64,000 nt of DNA, from the NCBI GenBank assembly GCA_015057525.1, contig SVEE01000005.1:1-64000 (forward strand). Direction: 5' to 3'. The notes under the pieces are model-generated. The model was not told the DNA's origin. It saw only the letters and a list, made by a program, of their open reading frames with translations, and did not search any database. Each line of letters opens with the position of its first letter. Position 1 is the stretch's first letter. The translations under genes and the position numbers were made by a program. Below are positions 1 to 9,605 of this stretch, one piece after another. This DNA comes from Lachnospiraceae bacterium. GTDB lineage: Bacteria; Bacillota; Clostridia; Lachnospirales; Lachnospiraceae.

Positions 1-74
1 TATTTGATATGAGTGAATATTTTGAAAAGGCTCCACAAATCAAAAGAACACTTGCTATAAGAGGTGCTGCATAG
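1..74 (+). CDS. 3' end of an unidentified protein gene (partial)
   Basis: An open frame enters from the left edge and ends at the TAG at 72-74. The readable tail is FDMSEYFEKAPQIKRTLAIR followed by GAA and the stop. It is convergent with groL. The tail is too short for me to assign a family, and the start lies outside the window. It is called a gene because the frame is open to the window edge and the composition looks like coding sequence, but 24 codons give weak support. Confidence 0.5.
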   Translation, partial: FDMSEYFEKAPQIKRTLAIRGAA

Positions 75-115
75 CACATGAATTAATTAACCGAAAGGAA
101 TTTACACACAAAAAT

Positions 116-225
116 GGACTTGACTAAGATTTTTTCTATATACCCTATTGTCAATTATTTCCTTACATAAATGTATCGAAATTGGAAATGTTGGGTATAT
201 ATAATATTTTTTTCTCTATAGACCC
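116..225. repeat. Dispersed 33-nt inverted unit, locus A (two copies)
   Basis: The unit at 193-225 begins GGGTATATA and ends CTCTATAGACCC, exactly 33 nt. A shorter relative at 116-145 ends TTTTTTCTATATACCC. Both resemble the 33-nt units at 17511-17543 and 17604-17636 and the 32-nt unit at 48409-48440. Each unit has complementary GGGTnTATA and TATAnACCC-type ends, so it can form a hairpin. The paired layout with a spacer of about 47 nt matches locus B. Confidence 0.6.
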
Positions 226-277
226 AATTGCCATATTAAATTAACCTGAGCAGTGCTCATTACTTCCCTTTATTACT

Positions 278-414
278 CCTGAGCCCAGACTACCTCGTCT
301 TCGTTTCACTTCGACTCGGTATTGGGCTTCGCCCAATGCCAGAAATAAAGAAAGACTTCGTATGAGTGCAAGCACTCTACGAAGTCTTTCTTTATTTCTA
401 ACGCTGGGCTCAGG
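278..414. repeat. Nested inverted repeat downstream of groL
   Basis: An 11-bp outer stem (CCTGAGCCCAG at 278-288 with its complement at 404-414) encloses two hairpins. The first is ATTGGGC-TTC-GCCCAAT at 321-337. The second is a perfect 22-bp stem, 341-362 with 378-399, topped by GAGTGC-AA-GCACTC. It lies 4 bp beyond the groL stop, so it may act as a terminator or an mRNA 3' stabiliser. The multi-branched layout is larger than an ordinary terminator, and no U-tract follows. Confidence 0.75.
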
Positions 415-418
415 GTAA

Positions 419-2059
<1,641 letters not shown>

Positions 2060-2119
2060 CTAGTTATATCAATTTTATTTATAAGATATTTAAAACATTT
2101 GCATATCTTAGTGGATTTC

Positions 2120-2422
<303 letters not shown>

Positions 2423-2440
2423 TTATTAATCTTATTTGTT

Positions 2441-2467
2441 TTAGCACTCACTTCATCCGAGTGCTAA
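2441..2467. promoter_or_regulatory. CIRCE operator (HrcA site) of groESL
   Basis: A perfect TTAGCACTC-N9-GAGTGCTAA inverted repeat lies just downstream of the groS promoter. This is the consensus CIRCE element bound by the heat-shock repressor HrcA. hrcA itself is not in this window. Confidence 0.97.
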
Positions 2468-2477
2468 CATATTTTAT

Positions 2478-2505
2478 ATTGTACCTATTTTCTGGAAAAA
2501 ATCAA
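2478..2505 (-). promoter_or_regulatory. Promoter of groS-groL
   Basis: On the minus strand, TTGATT (2500-2505) and TACAAT (2478-2483) are separated by 16 bp, a near-consensus vegetative promoter. The CIRCE element begins about 10 bp downstream of the -10 box, the usual position for repression by HrcA. Confidence 0.75.
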
Positions 2506-2586
2506 CCCTTTTATGGTAATTTAACAAATAATACACAATTTTATTTTCGGAATCATTTTTATATCCAAATTTGAACCATAAAAAAC

Positions 2587-3465
2587 TTACTTGCCAAGGC
2601 CATTTTCTCGCCCATAATGGAATAAATATTGTTGTGCATAACCTGCATATTTCCCAAATTTTTCATAGGCAAAGCTTTCAATTACTTCCTTTTTTGTATC
2701 CTGATTAAAATACATATACTCCATAATTCTTTTCATCCAAACATCAACAGGAAAAGCATCTGTAAAACCAAGACCAAACAGCAATACACAATTGGCAACC
2801 TTCTCGCCTACTCCTTTTATTGTCATAAGCTTTTCTCTTGCCTCATCAGCTGTCATACCAAGAAGTATATCCGCCGTAATCTCCCCACTATAAACTTTTT
2901 CTACAGCATTTCTAATATATGGTGCTCTAAATCCAACCTTACATTCCCTCAGTTCCTCCTCGCTTACCTCATAAAGCCTTTCAACTGTTGGAAATGTATA
3001 TCCTGTAAAATTATTATCAAGAACAACTCTGTTGCCATAACGCTCAGATAATGTATGCACTATCTGTTTTATATGAGGAATCTGCTTGTTTTGGGATATG
3101 ATAAATGAAATAAGTGTTTCAAAAAACTCCTGTCTCAATATTCGTATGCCCTGTTTAGCTTCTACAGCTTGTAATAATCTTTCATCCACAGATAAAATAT
3201 GCGACTTTATAATGGCATAATCTGTGTCTAAATCAAAATAAGATTTCCAAATATTTTCATAATCTTCCATTGATGTATTAAATAAAGTTATTCTAGTATT
3301 GCCTTCCTGTTTCACATGCAGAACTCGTCCATAAGCAGACAAAACATATTCCTTTTCATCTATCTTGTTAAAGTGGAAACATTGGCCACATTCCAGCACG
3401 TCTTCAATGTCAAAATCTTTAATCTCATCAATTATTAGATTTTTATCTTCACTGTAAATATTCAT
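2587..3465 (-). CDS. ogg: 8-oxoguanine DNA glycosylase (OGG1-like, HhH-GPD)
   Basis: A base-excision repair enzyme that removes 8-oxoguanine and nicks the abasic site. The N-terminal part (DIEDVLECGQCFHF) matches the OGG N-domain. The C-terminal half is a HhH-GPD fold with the hairpin GVGEKVANC, carrying the Schiff-base lysine near residue 222, and PVDVWMKR with the catalytic aspartate about 19 residues later. About 292 aa is normal for bacterial OGG proteins. The track start at 3471 is only 1 nt from the GGGAG ribosome site, so the second ATG at 3465 is preferred. It is monocistronic, with a divergent gene upstream. Confidence 0.93.
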   Translation of the reverse strand: MNIYSEDKNLIIDEIKDFDIEDVLECGQCFHFNKIDEKEYVLSAYGRVLHVKQEGNTRITLFNTSMEDYENIWKSYFDLDTDYAIIKSHILSVDERLLQAVEAKQGIRILRQEFFETLISFIISQNKQIPHIKQIVHTLSERYGNRVVLDNNFTGYTFPTVERLYEVSEEELRECKVGFRAPYIRNAVEKVYSGEITADILLGMTADEAREKLMTIKGVGEKVANCVLLFGLGFTDAFPVDVWMKRIMEYMYFNQDTKKEVIESFAYEKFGKYAGYAQQYLFHYGRENGLGK

Positions 3466-3573
3466 ATTCATACTCCCTAAAAAATATGACTATATTTTCT
3501 TATCTTAGTTTGTTTTTTAACCAGTTGTATTATATAATATTATCAACTATAAATCCATAAAAAGGAGAAAAAT

Positions 3574-4290
3574 ATGGCCGAACAATTATACACTATTCCC
3601 GTTAACGACGCATTTGACTCAGAGTGTGAATGTCCAATATGCGCCATGCATAAGGAACTAGAGCAAAATGCCATCGAATATACCATGGGACCAAGCTATA
3701 TGGAGGATGACAACAGAGCATTGACAGATAAATTAGGCTTTTGTAGTCACCATGTGCGTATACTATATGGTGAAAAAAACCGCTTAGGTCTTGCCCTTAT
3801 GTTGAAAACTCATACAGATAAAACTATTAAGGATTTAAAGGCACTTAGCGAGAATAAACCTATTGCTTCTGGTGGTCTTTTCAAAAAGCAAGTTGCATCA
3901 TCAGTTGGTGACTACATTAAACAGCTTGAGGACAGTTGTTTTATATGCGATAGAATCAACGGAACATTTAACAGATATATAGATACTATTTTCCACTTAT
4001 GGAAGAAAGAACCTAGTTTCAAAGACAAGTTTAAAAACTGCAAGGGTTTTTGTACATATCATTACGGAATCTTATATGATTATGGGAGCACAAAACTTTC
4101 TAAGGACGCCTATCAAGAGTTCTTAGATATTTTAAACAAGGTATACTTCGACAATATGGAACGCGTTAACGGAGATATAGGATGGTTCATCGACAAATTT
4201 GACTATAGATTCAAAAACGAACCATGGAAAAATTCAAAAGACGCTCTCCCACGAGGAATCATCAAGACAAACCATACCATAATAGAATAG
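3574..4290 (+). CDS. DUF6062 family cysteine/histidine-rich protein
   Basis: A 238-residue cytoplasmic protein with no signal peptide or membrane segment. It shows two copies of one pattern: CPIC (about residue 20) followed by GFCSHH, then CFIC (about 124) followed by GFCTYH. This suggests two zinc-binding or redox-sensitive half-sites. The family, common in Lachnospiraceae, is recognised but its function is unknown. An AAAGGAG ribosome site precedes the ATG. It stands alone, divergent from ogg and convergent with the amidase gene. Confidence 0.88.
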   Translation: MAEQLYTIPVNDAFDSECECPICAMHKELEQNAIEYTMGPSYMEDDNRALTDKLGFCSHHVRILYGEKNRLGLALMLKTHTDKTIKDLKALSENKPIASGGLFKKQVASSVGDYIKQLEDSCFICDRINGTFNRYIDTIFHLWKKEPSFKDKFKNCKGFCTYHYGILYDYGSTKLSKDAYQEFLDILNKVYFDNMERVNGDIGWFIDKFDYRFKNEPWKNSKDALPRGIIKTNHTIIE

Positions 4291-4302
4291 TTTTGCGTAA
4301 AT

Positions 4303-4341
4303 AAAGAGAAGCAAGTGCTTATCTAGCACTCGCTTCTCTTT
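4303..4341. terminator. Bidirectional terminator
   Basis: A 17-bp stem with one mismatch (AAAGAGAAGC... with ...GCTTCTCTTT) and a 5-nt loop. It has A-rich and T-rich flanks that serve both the plus-strand DUF6062 gene and the convergent minus-strand gene. The right arm lies inside the last codons of the latter. Confidence 0.85.
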
Positions 4342-5029
4342 TACTACTATCTATAAATGTAGCTGCAATTTCAGCCACCTGTTTAGTAGTTGTTTCCATT
4401 ATACCCTTTTTCTCTATATAATTGCCATTCTTATCTTTAGGGTAATTCTCCTTTAAGTAATCCCTATATTGATTAAGCTTTCCTTCATAAATAAACTCCA
4501 ACTCATCCCATACTCTGAAATCTTCAGGTCTGGCAAGTCCTGGTTTTTTGTTAAACATTTTGACTCCAGCCTTATCTAATACATGGAAAACGAACTGCGA
4601 ACAAAAATAATTATATTTTCTTTCAACAGCCTTGTTAAACACAACACCAAATATACCAATGTAATTATAACCATAAAAGGCTCTATCCTTTTTAAATTTT
4701 TCTAATATCTCAAGAACCTTTCTATGTTGTTCCTCAGTTATCCATAATCTTGCAATTTTACATGTAGTTCCTACATCTCTACCAAAAACTCCAGTGGTTA
4801 TATCCTCAGAAATAAATCCACAGTCAAATGGATTTCTGAGTTTCTTTCTAGCAAAACTATACATCTCCTTAAGTTCCAAATCTAAAGCAAGTGATGTATG
4901 AGCATATGGCTCTCTGGTCCACATTTTAATAACTGTAGACGGTAATGTCGATGTTTTAGACACTAATATATACACACATTTAGTTTTTCTATTTGATTTT
5001 TTCTTCTTTTTCGAAGTTTTATTAGCCAT
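4319..5029 (-). CDS. YiiX/YebB-like permuted papain amidase family protein
   Basis: A 236-residue protein with a lysine-rich N-terminus and no clear signal peptide. The candidate catalytic residues are the histidine in YAHTSLAL (about 43) and the cysteine in YNYFCSQFV (about 143). This is the circularly permuted order seen in NlpC/P60-related C92/YiiX enzymes, which cleave amide or ester bonds. The substrate is unknown. It lies 21 bp after the DUF2225 gene in the glnS operon, and its last codons form half of a terminator shared with the convergent gene. Confidence 0.75.
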   Translation of the reverse strand: MANKTSKKKKKSNRKTKCVYILVSKTSTLPSTVIKMWTREPYAHTSLALDLELKEMYSFARKKLRNPFDCGFISEDITTGVFGRDVGTTCKIARLWITEEQHRKVLEILEKFKKDRAFYGYNYIGIFGVVFNKAVERKYNYFCSQFVFHVLDKAGVKMFNKKPGLARPEDFRVWDELEFIYEGKLNQYRDYLKENYPKDKNGNYIEKKGIMETTTKQVAEIAATFIDSSKREASAR

Positions 5030-5050
5030 AAAACACCCCAGTATTTTGAT

Positions 5051-5914
5051 TTATCTGAAAGCAGATTTCTTGTTCACTTCTTCTTTTATTATTTCTTTAA
5101 GTTTTAATGCTTCTTCCTTTAATCTGTTATTGGTAGTCCTTGATGTAATAACATCTCCAAGAAGCTTAATCGCCTCATCGTGCTTTTTAAGTCTTCTTGC
5201 CAAATCAGACAATACATATTTAAGTGTATTTTCATCCATTCCTGCAATAGGAAATTGCTCACTGGAAATAGCTCTAACAAATCCTTCGTATGCATTTTGA
5301 ACACATTCTAATTCGTCCTTATACAATTCTTTAAATTCCTCACTCTGAGGGTCAAGTGTTAAGCGCTTTCCTCTAATAACCCAAGCAAGTTTAAGACATG
5401 TATAGGCTCTCTCTCCATTCTTAGCCTGTTTAACCATAGAACATATTAGAGCAAGCTTATAACGTGTAATTGCATAGTCATATGAATATATATCATCTGT
5501 ACAGCTATCAAGTCCTCTAAATGACATTCCCACCTGTTCATGAATAGTCTTAATTTGTCTAGATGAGAGCTTACCAAAATATCTTGAAAGAGATGAATAT
5601 CCACACTTATCACAAGCAATTACATCATACTTAAGTGGGTCCATAAACTCATATATTGGTCTAAGATCCATATCCTTGTCTACAATTTTAATTTTGCCCG
5701 CTCTTACACACTTAGCCACAAAACTCATATCACAGACCGGACATGTAAACCTCTTATCAAAAAGCACTTCCGATTCTCTTTCTTCAGGAGTCTTCTGATT
5801 AACTTCAGATTCTACCTTATTATAGGCAGAAGTCACTTTATTTTCTTCAATTATACTACTTGTGTCCTTGTATTTTCCAAGGCCAAATTTATCCATTCCT
5901 GAAAAAAGTCCCAT
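5051..5914 (-). CDS. DUF2225 family zinc-ribbon-like protein
   Basis: A 287-residue cytoplasmic protein. CPVC (about residue 58) and CDKCGYSS (about 101) form a probable zinc site, followed by a helical region resembling TPR-like repeats. This is the DUF2225 layout, common in clostridia and without known function. It begins 10 bp after the glnS stop and precedes the amidase-like gene, so the three genes probably form one transcript. The ATG follows a TAGGAGG ribosome site. Confidence 0.88.
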   Translation of the reverse strand: MGLFSGMDKFGLGKYKDTSSIIEENKVTSAYNKVESEVNQKTPEERESEVLFDKRFTCPVCDMSFVAKCVRAGKIKIVDKDMDLRPIYEFMDPLKYDVIACDKCGYSSLSRYFGKLSSRQIKTIHEQVGMSFRGLDSCTDDIYSYDYAITRYKLALICSMVKQAKNGERAYTCLKLAWVIRGKRLTLDPQSEEFKELYKDELECVQNAYEGFVRAISSEQFPIAGMDENTLKYVLSDLARRLKKHDEAIKLLGDVITSRTTNNRLKEEALKLKEIIKEEVNKKSAFR

Positions 5915-5924
5915 GCTTTACCTC

Positions 5925-7586
5925 CTAATTTGGTTTGTAAGAACTTTTAAGAGATACAATTCTGTTAAATACTAACTTATCTTCTGTTGTATCCTTTATA
6001 TCCACACAAAAATAGCCATGTCTTAAGAACTGGAAAGAATCACCTTTCTTTGCATCTGCAAAAGCTGCCTCAAGCTTACAATTTGAAAGAACTGTCTTAG
6101 AGTTAGGGTTAAAATTCAATGTTCCGTCATCATTTAACTTACCCTTCTCTTCATCAACTAAATTCTCATATAATCTAACCTCTGCATCAACTGCACTCTC
6201 TGCTGATACCCAGTGGATGGTACCCTTTACCTTACGTCCTTCAAATCCAGAACCACTTCTTGTCTCTGGATCATAAGTACAATGTACCTCTGTTATATTA
6301 CCATTCTCATCCTTCTTAAAATCCACACATTTAACAAAGTATGCACCTTTAAGTCTAACCTCATTACCTGGGAACAATCTAAAATATTTCTTAGGTGGTT
6401 CCTCCATGAAGTCCTCTCTTTCAATGTAAAGTTCTCTGCTAAATGCTACTTTTCTAGTACCTCCATCAGGATTCTCCTGGTTGTTATCTATATCAAAGTA
6501 CTCAACCTGACCTTCTGGATAGTTATCAATCACAAGTTTAATCGGGTCAATTACAGCCATCATTCTGTTAGCCTTAAGCTTAAGATCTTCTCTTATACAG
6601 TACTCAAGCATAGCATAATCTGATGAACTCTGCGCCTTAGATACACCAGACAACTCCATAAACAACTTGATTGATTCTGGAGTAAATCCTCTTCTTCTTA
6701 GTGCAGAAAGAGAAACAAGTCTTGGGTCATCCCATCCATCAACCACACCATCTTCAACAAGTTTTTTGATATATCTCTTACCTGTAACAACATTAGTAAG
6801 ATAAAGCTTAGCAAATTCAATCTGTCTAGGTGGATTCTCGTATTCAAGCTCTGTCACAACCCAATCATAGAGTGGTCTGTGGTCCTCAAACTCAAGAGTA
6901 CAAATAGAATGAGTAATTCCTTCTATTGCATCCTCAATTGGATGTGCAAAGTCATACATAGGATAGATACACCACTTATCTCCTGTATTATGGTGAGTCA
7001 TTCTAGCAATACGATAGATAACTGGATCTCTCATATTAATGTTAGGACTCGCCATATCTATTTTAGCTCTAAGAACCTTTGAGCCATCTGGGAATTCACC
7101 ATTTTTCATAGCCTCAAAAAGCTGTAAATTTTCTTCAACTGTTCTGTCTCTATATGGACTGTTTTTACCAGGATTTTCAAAATCTCCTCTATATTCTCTG
7201 ATTTCCTCAGCTGAAAGATCGCATACAAATGCTTTGCCTTTCTTAATAAGTTTAACAGCAGCCTCATACATAGCATCAAAATAATCAGATGCAAAGAAAA
7301 CCTTGTCTCCAAAATCTGCACCTAACCATTTGATATCGTCAGTTATAGACTGAACAAATTCTGTCTTTTCCTTAGTTGGATTTGTATCATCAAATCTAAA
7401 ATTAAATGTTCCGTTATATTTTTTAGCAAGACCATAGTTTAAAAGTATAGACTTAGCGTGTCCAATATGAAGATAACCGTTTGGTTCTGGTGGGAATCTT
7501 GTTACAACCTTAGTATATTTTCCCTCTTTTAAGTCCTTATCTATTTCCTGCTCTATAAAATTTCTTGAGATAACTTCGCCTTCCAT
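5925..7586 (-). CDS. glnS: Glutaminyl-tRNA synthetase
   Basis: A class I synthetase that charges tRNA-Gln directly. The catalytic core carries [15 protein letters not shown], with the HIGH motif near residue 40, and the characteristic [19 protein letters not shown]. The C-terminal beta-barrels for anticodon recognition are present. 553 aa is the usual bacterial length. The KMSKS position reads [11 protein letters not shown], a variant of MSKRK. Many Firmicutes lack GlnRS and use GatCAB, so this gene marks a lineage that acquired one. A strong GAGGAGGC site precedes the ATG. I saw no T-box in the 90-bp leader. Confidence 0.98.
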   Translation of the reverse strand: MEGEVISRNFIEQEIDKDLKEGKYTKVVTRFPPEPNGYLHIGHAKSILLNYGLAKKYNGTFNFRFDDTNPTKEKTEFVQSITDDIKWLGADFGDKVFFASDYFDAMYEAAVKLIKKGKAFVCDLSAEEIREYRGDFENPGKNSPYRDRTVEENLQLFEAMKNGEFPDGSKVLRAKIDMASPNINMRDPVIYRIARMTHHNTGDKWCIYPMYDFAHPIEDAIEGITHSICTLEFEDHRPLYDWVVTELEYENPPRQIEFAKLYLTNVVTGKRYIKKLVEDGVVDGWDDPRLVSLSALRRRGFTPESIKLFMELSGVSKAQSSSDYAMLEYCIREDLKLKANRMMAVIDPIKLVIDNYPEGQVEYFDIDNNQENPDGGTRKVAFSRELYIEREDFMEEPPKKYFRLFPGNEVRLKGAYFVKCVDFKKDENGNITEVHCTYDPETRSGSGFEGRKVKGTIHWVSAESAVDAEVRLYENLVDEEKGKLNDDGTLNFNPNSKTVLSNCKLEAAFADAKKGDSFQFLRHGYFCVDIKDTTEDKLVFNRIVSLKSSYKPN

Positions 7587-7676
7587 GTAAGCCTCCTCAT
7601 CCTCTTTTTTAATAAATTTACACCGTTTCTAATAATATCACTATTTGTTAATTACGTCAATTTTACAGCTATAAGC

Positions 7677-9587
7677 TTAGTGTTGTGATTCATCACTAAA
7701 TGCACTGTCTTTGTCCACATCATAGTTTTCTTTAATTTTTGAATTTATTGCTGCAGACTGTTTTTCAAACTCATTGTATGCTTCATCCTGAGTTTTTCTT
7801 TCAGTTTCTTCCTTATCTAAATCAACAATCTCAGAAATCACTTGTACATCTATCCTTGATGTATCATCATCAGATGGGTCAGTATCTTGAAGCTTTATAG
7901 TATCTATAGGTGCATTTACATCTACAGTCTCCTCTTCTTCAACATCGTTTTCATTTTTCGCCTCTATAATTTCTTCTTCTATAGATTTACCCTGTTTTTT
8001 CTTAGATTTCTTATCTTCTTTTACATCACCTATTGTATCAAGAGCCTCATGATTGACCTTTCCTCCTGTAACATTTACAAGCTGTTCAATCATTACCTCC
8101 GCATCTTCCAATTCATTCTTATACTTCTTTGATTTGATTCCAACACTTATAAGAATTACTATCAACAGAAGAATTAAAGCTCCTGCACCTATACAAATAT
8201 ATAACACATTCTGCTTAGTGAAAAATGTTTCTTCCTTAGGCTCGGTAGGCACATCTGTCATGGTTGCATCTGAAGCTGTTGCTGTGTACATTATGTTTCC
8301 ATCCTCAACCATTCCTGAATATCTAAGAAACGTTCCTTCTGCCATATCGTAAAGATAAAAGCCCTCTTCAGCGTCAATATTCATAGCATATACTACATAT
8401 ATATCACTGTCAGTGATGCTAGAGGATTTAAACGCGGAAACCTTCTTACCATTAATTGTAATCTCTTCCGGTGTAAATGTGGCAGGAACCGTAACATCAT
8501 CTGGAACAGACATAATAATATATCTATTATAATTTGGGGAATACTCATTGTACGGAATAAATTCGTCTGTCTCTGCTCTATATATATACCAGTAGTTCTT
8601 AAGGTTCTCGTCCTGCAAACACACAAGAACAATCTTTTTGTTTGGGGATTCAAATGCCAAAACCTCCCAATCCTTATACTGCATTGTGGTTGACGAATAG
8701 CCTTCTGGAACACTAAGTCCTAAAACATCTGTAATAAATGTATACTCTGTTCCATCAATAGTAGCCTTTGCTACACCAGCCTCGTCACCTACGATTACAT
8801 TTAAAATATAAATCTTAACAGCACCATTTTCAGCAGTTACAATAACTTTAACTGTATTTGAACCCGGCTTTAATTCATCTGCTCCTGTAACATTTGTAGA
8901 TGCGTTACTATCTTCTGTTTCAGCACTTACTATTATGCTTGTTTGATCCTCTTCCAAATTAACTGTATACGATGTAACATCATATGAAAATTCTGGTTCA
9001 AGTTCTCCCGGAGAAACCTGAAGAGACACAAGATTGCAGTTAGCTGACTTTTGTTCTTCTGTAGTTTCATCATCAGAAGGCGCCTCCGTAGTTGGAGCTT
9101 GTGTGGTTGGTTCATCGTTGGAAGGTGCTTCTGTAGTTGGTGCCTCTGTTGTAGGCTCTTCCGTTGCAACAGTTACATTTGCACCAGCATGAGAAATAGA
9201 AAGCTGATTATAATCTATATCATAAACCTCTGTTCCACTTGTAGATACATAACAGTTTCCATTGCCAACAGCTGTAAATGTAAGTGTTGTGGAACCTGTT
9301 CCACCACAAAGAGTGATTGTTCCTCCAGAGCCATTTGCCTGAGCAGCACCACTGCCTGACACAAACTGAAGAACACTTGCATCATAGGTCAAATAAATAG
9401 TGTACTGGGAAACAGTAGAACCGCTTACAGAAACCGTAACAGATACATTCTGCCCAATACTTACACTACTAGAGGACAATGCTATAACAACAGATGCATC
9501 CTCTGCTTTAGAATCAATAAATGGTAAATTTATACCCATAATCAAAATCAGAAATACCGCTATTATGTTCCTTAACTTCTTAAACAT
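7677..9587 (-). CDS. Membrane-anchored cohesin-domain surface protein
   Basis: A type I membrane protein of 636 aa. After a signal peptide comes a cohesin-type domain (about residues 30-140: ASVVIALSSSSVSIG...YDASVLQFVSG), a Thr/Pro/Glu-rich linker with TTEAPTTEAP repeats, and a cadherin-like beta-sandwich (about 185-265). A further extracellular region follows, then one membrane helix (about 468-490) and an acidic cytoplasmic tail of about 140 aa. The track starts five codons upstream, but GGAGG falls inside those codons, so the ATG at 9587 is used. It follows a dockerin-bearing hydrolase by 18 bp, so it is the likely docking partner. The cytoplasmic tail has no recognised domain. Confidence 0.85.
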   Translation of the reverse strand: MFKKLRNIIAVFLILIMGINLPFIDSKAEDASVVIALSSSSVSIGQNVSVTVSVSGSTVSQYTIYLTYDASVLQFVSGSGAAQANGSGGTITLCGGTGSTTLTFTAVGNGNCYVSTSGTEVYDIDYNQLSISHAGANVTVATEEPTTEAPTTEAPSNDEPTTQAPTTEAPSDDETTEEQKSANCNLVSLQVSPGELEPEFSYDVTSYTVNLEEDQTSIIVSAETEDSNASTNVTGADELKPGSNTVKVIVTAENGAVKIYILNVIVGDEAGVAKATIDGTEYTFITDVLGLSVPEGYSSTTMQYKDWEVLAFESPNKKIVLVCLQDENLKNYWYIYRAETDEFIPYNEYSPNYNRYIIMSVPDDVTVPATFTPEEITINGKKVSAFKSSSITDSDIYVVYAMNIDAEEGFYLYDMAEGTFLRYSGMVEDGNIMYTATASDATMTDVPTEPKEETFFTKQNVLYICIGAGALILLLIVILISVGIKSKKYKNELEDAEVMIEQLVNVTGGKVNHEALDTIGDVKEDKKSKKKQGKSIEEEIIEAKNENDVEEEETVDVNAPIDTIKLQDTDPSDDDTSRIDVQVISEIVDLDKEETERKTQDEAYNEFEKQSAAINSKIKENYDVDKDSAFSDESQH

Positions 9588-9605
9588 ATTCTTCCTCCAC
9601 ATGTA

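Larger units (their letters stand above)
75..418. other. 344-bp intergenic region with repeat units and a nested hairpin
   Basis: No gene is seen between the partial plus-strand gene and the end of groL. The left half carries two copies of a 33-nt-type inverted unit (about 116-145 and 193-225) that recurs at 17.5 kb and 48.4 kb. The right half (278-414) is a nested inverted repeat. A short palindrome TGAGCAGTGCTCA sits at about 247-259. Some of these hairpins probably end groL transcription, although none is followed by a clean T-tract in the minus direction. Confidence 0.7.

Noticed and set aside
1-74. Naming the left-edge gene
   Set aside because: Only 24 residues are visible and none form a family motif I can trust.
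7587-7676. Possible T-box before glnS
   Set aside because: The 90-bp spacer is too short and shows no T-box core.
9051-9359. Plus-strand ORF of 102 aa with Cys-rich product
   Set aside because: It is a shadow of the Thr/Pro-rich linker of the cohesin protein; no ribosome site.
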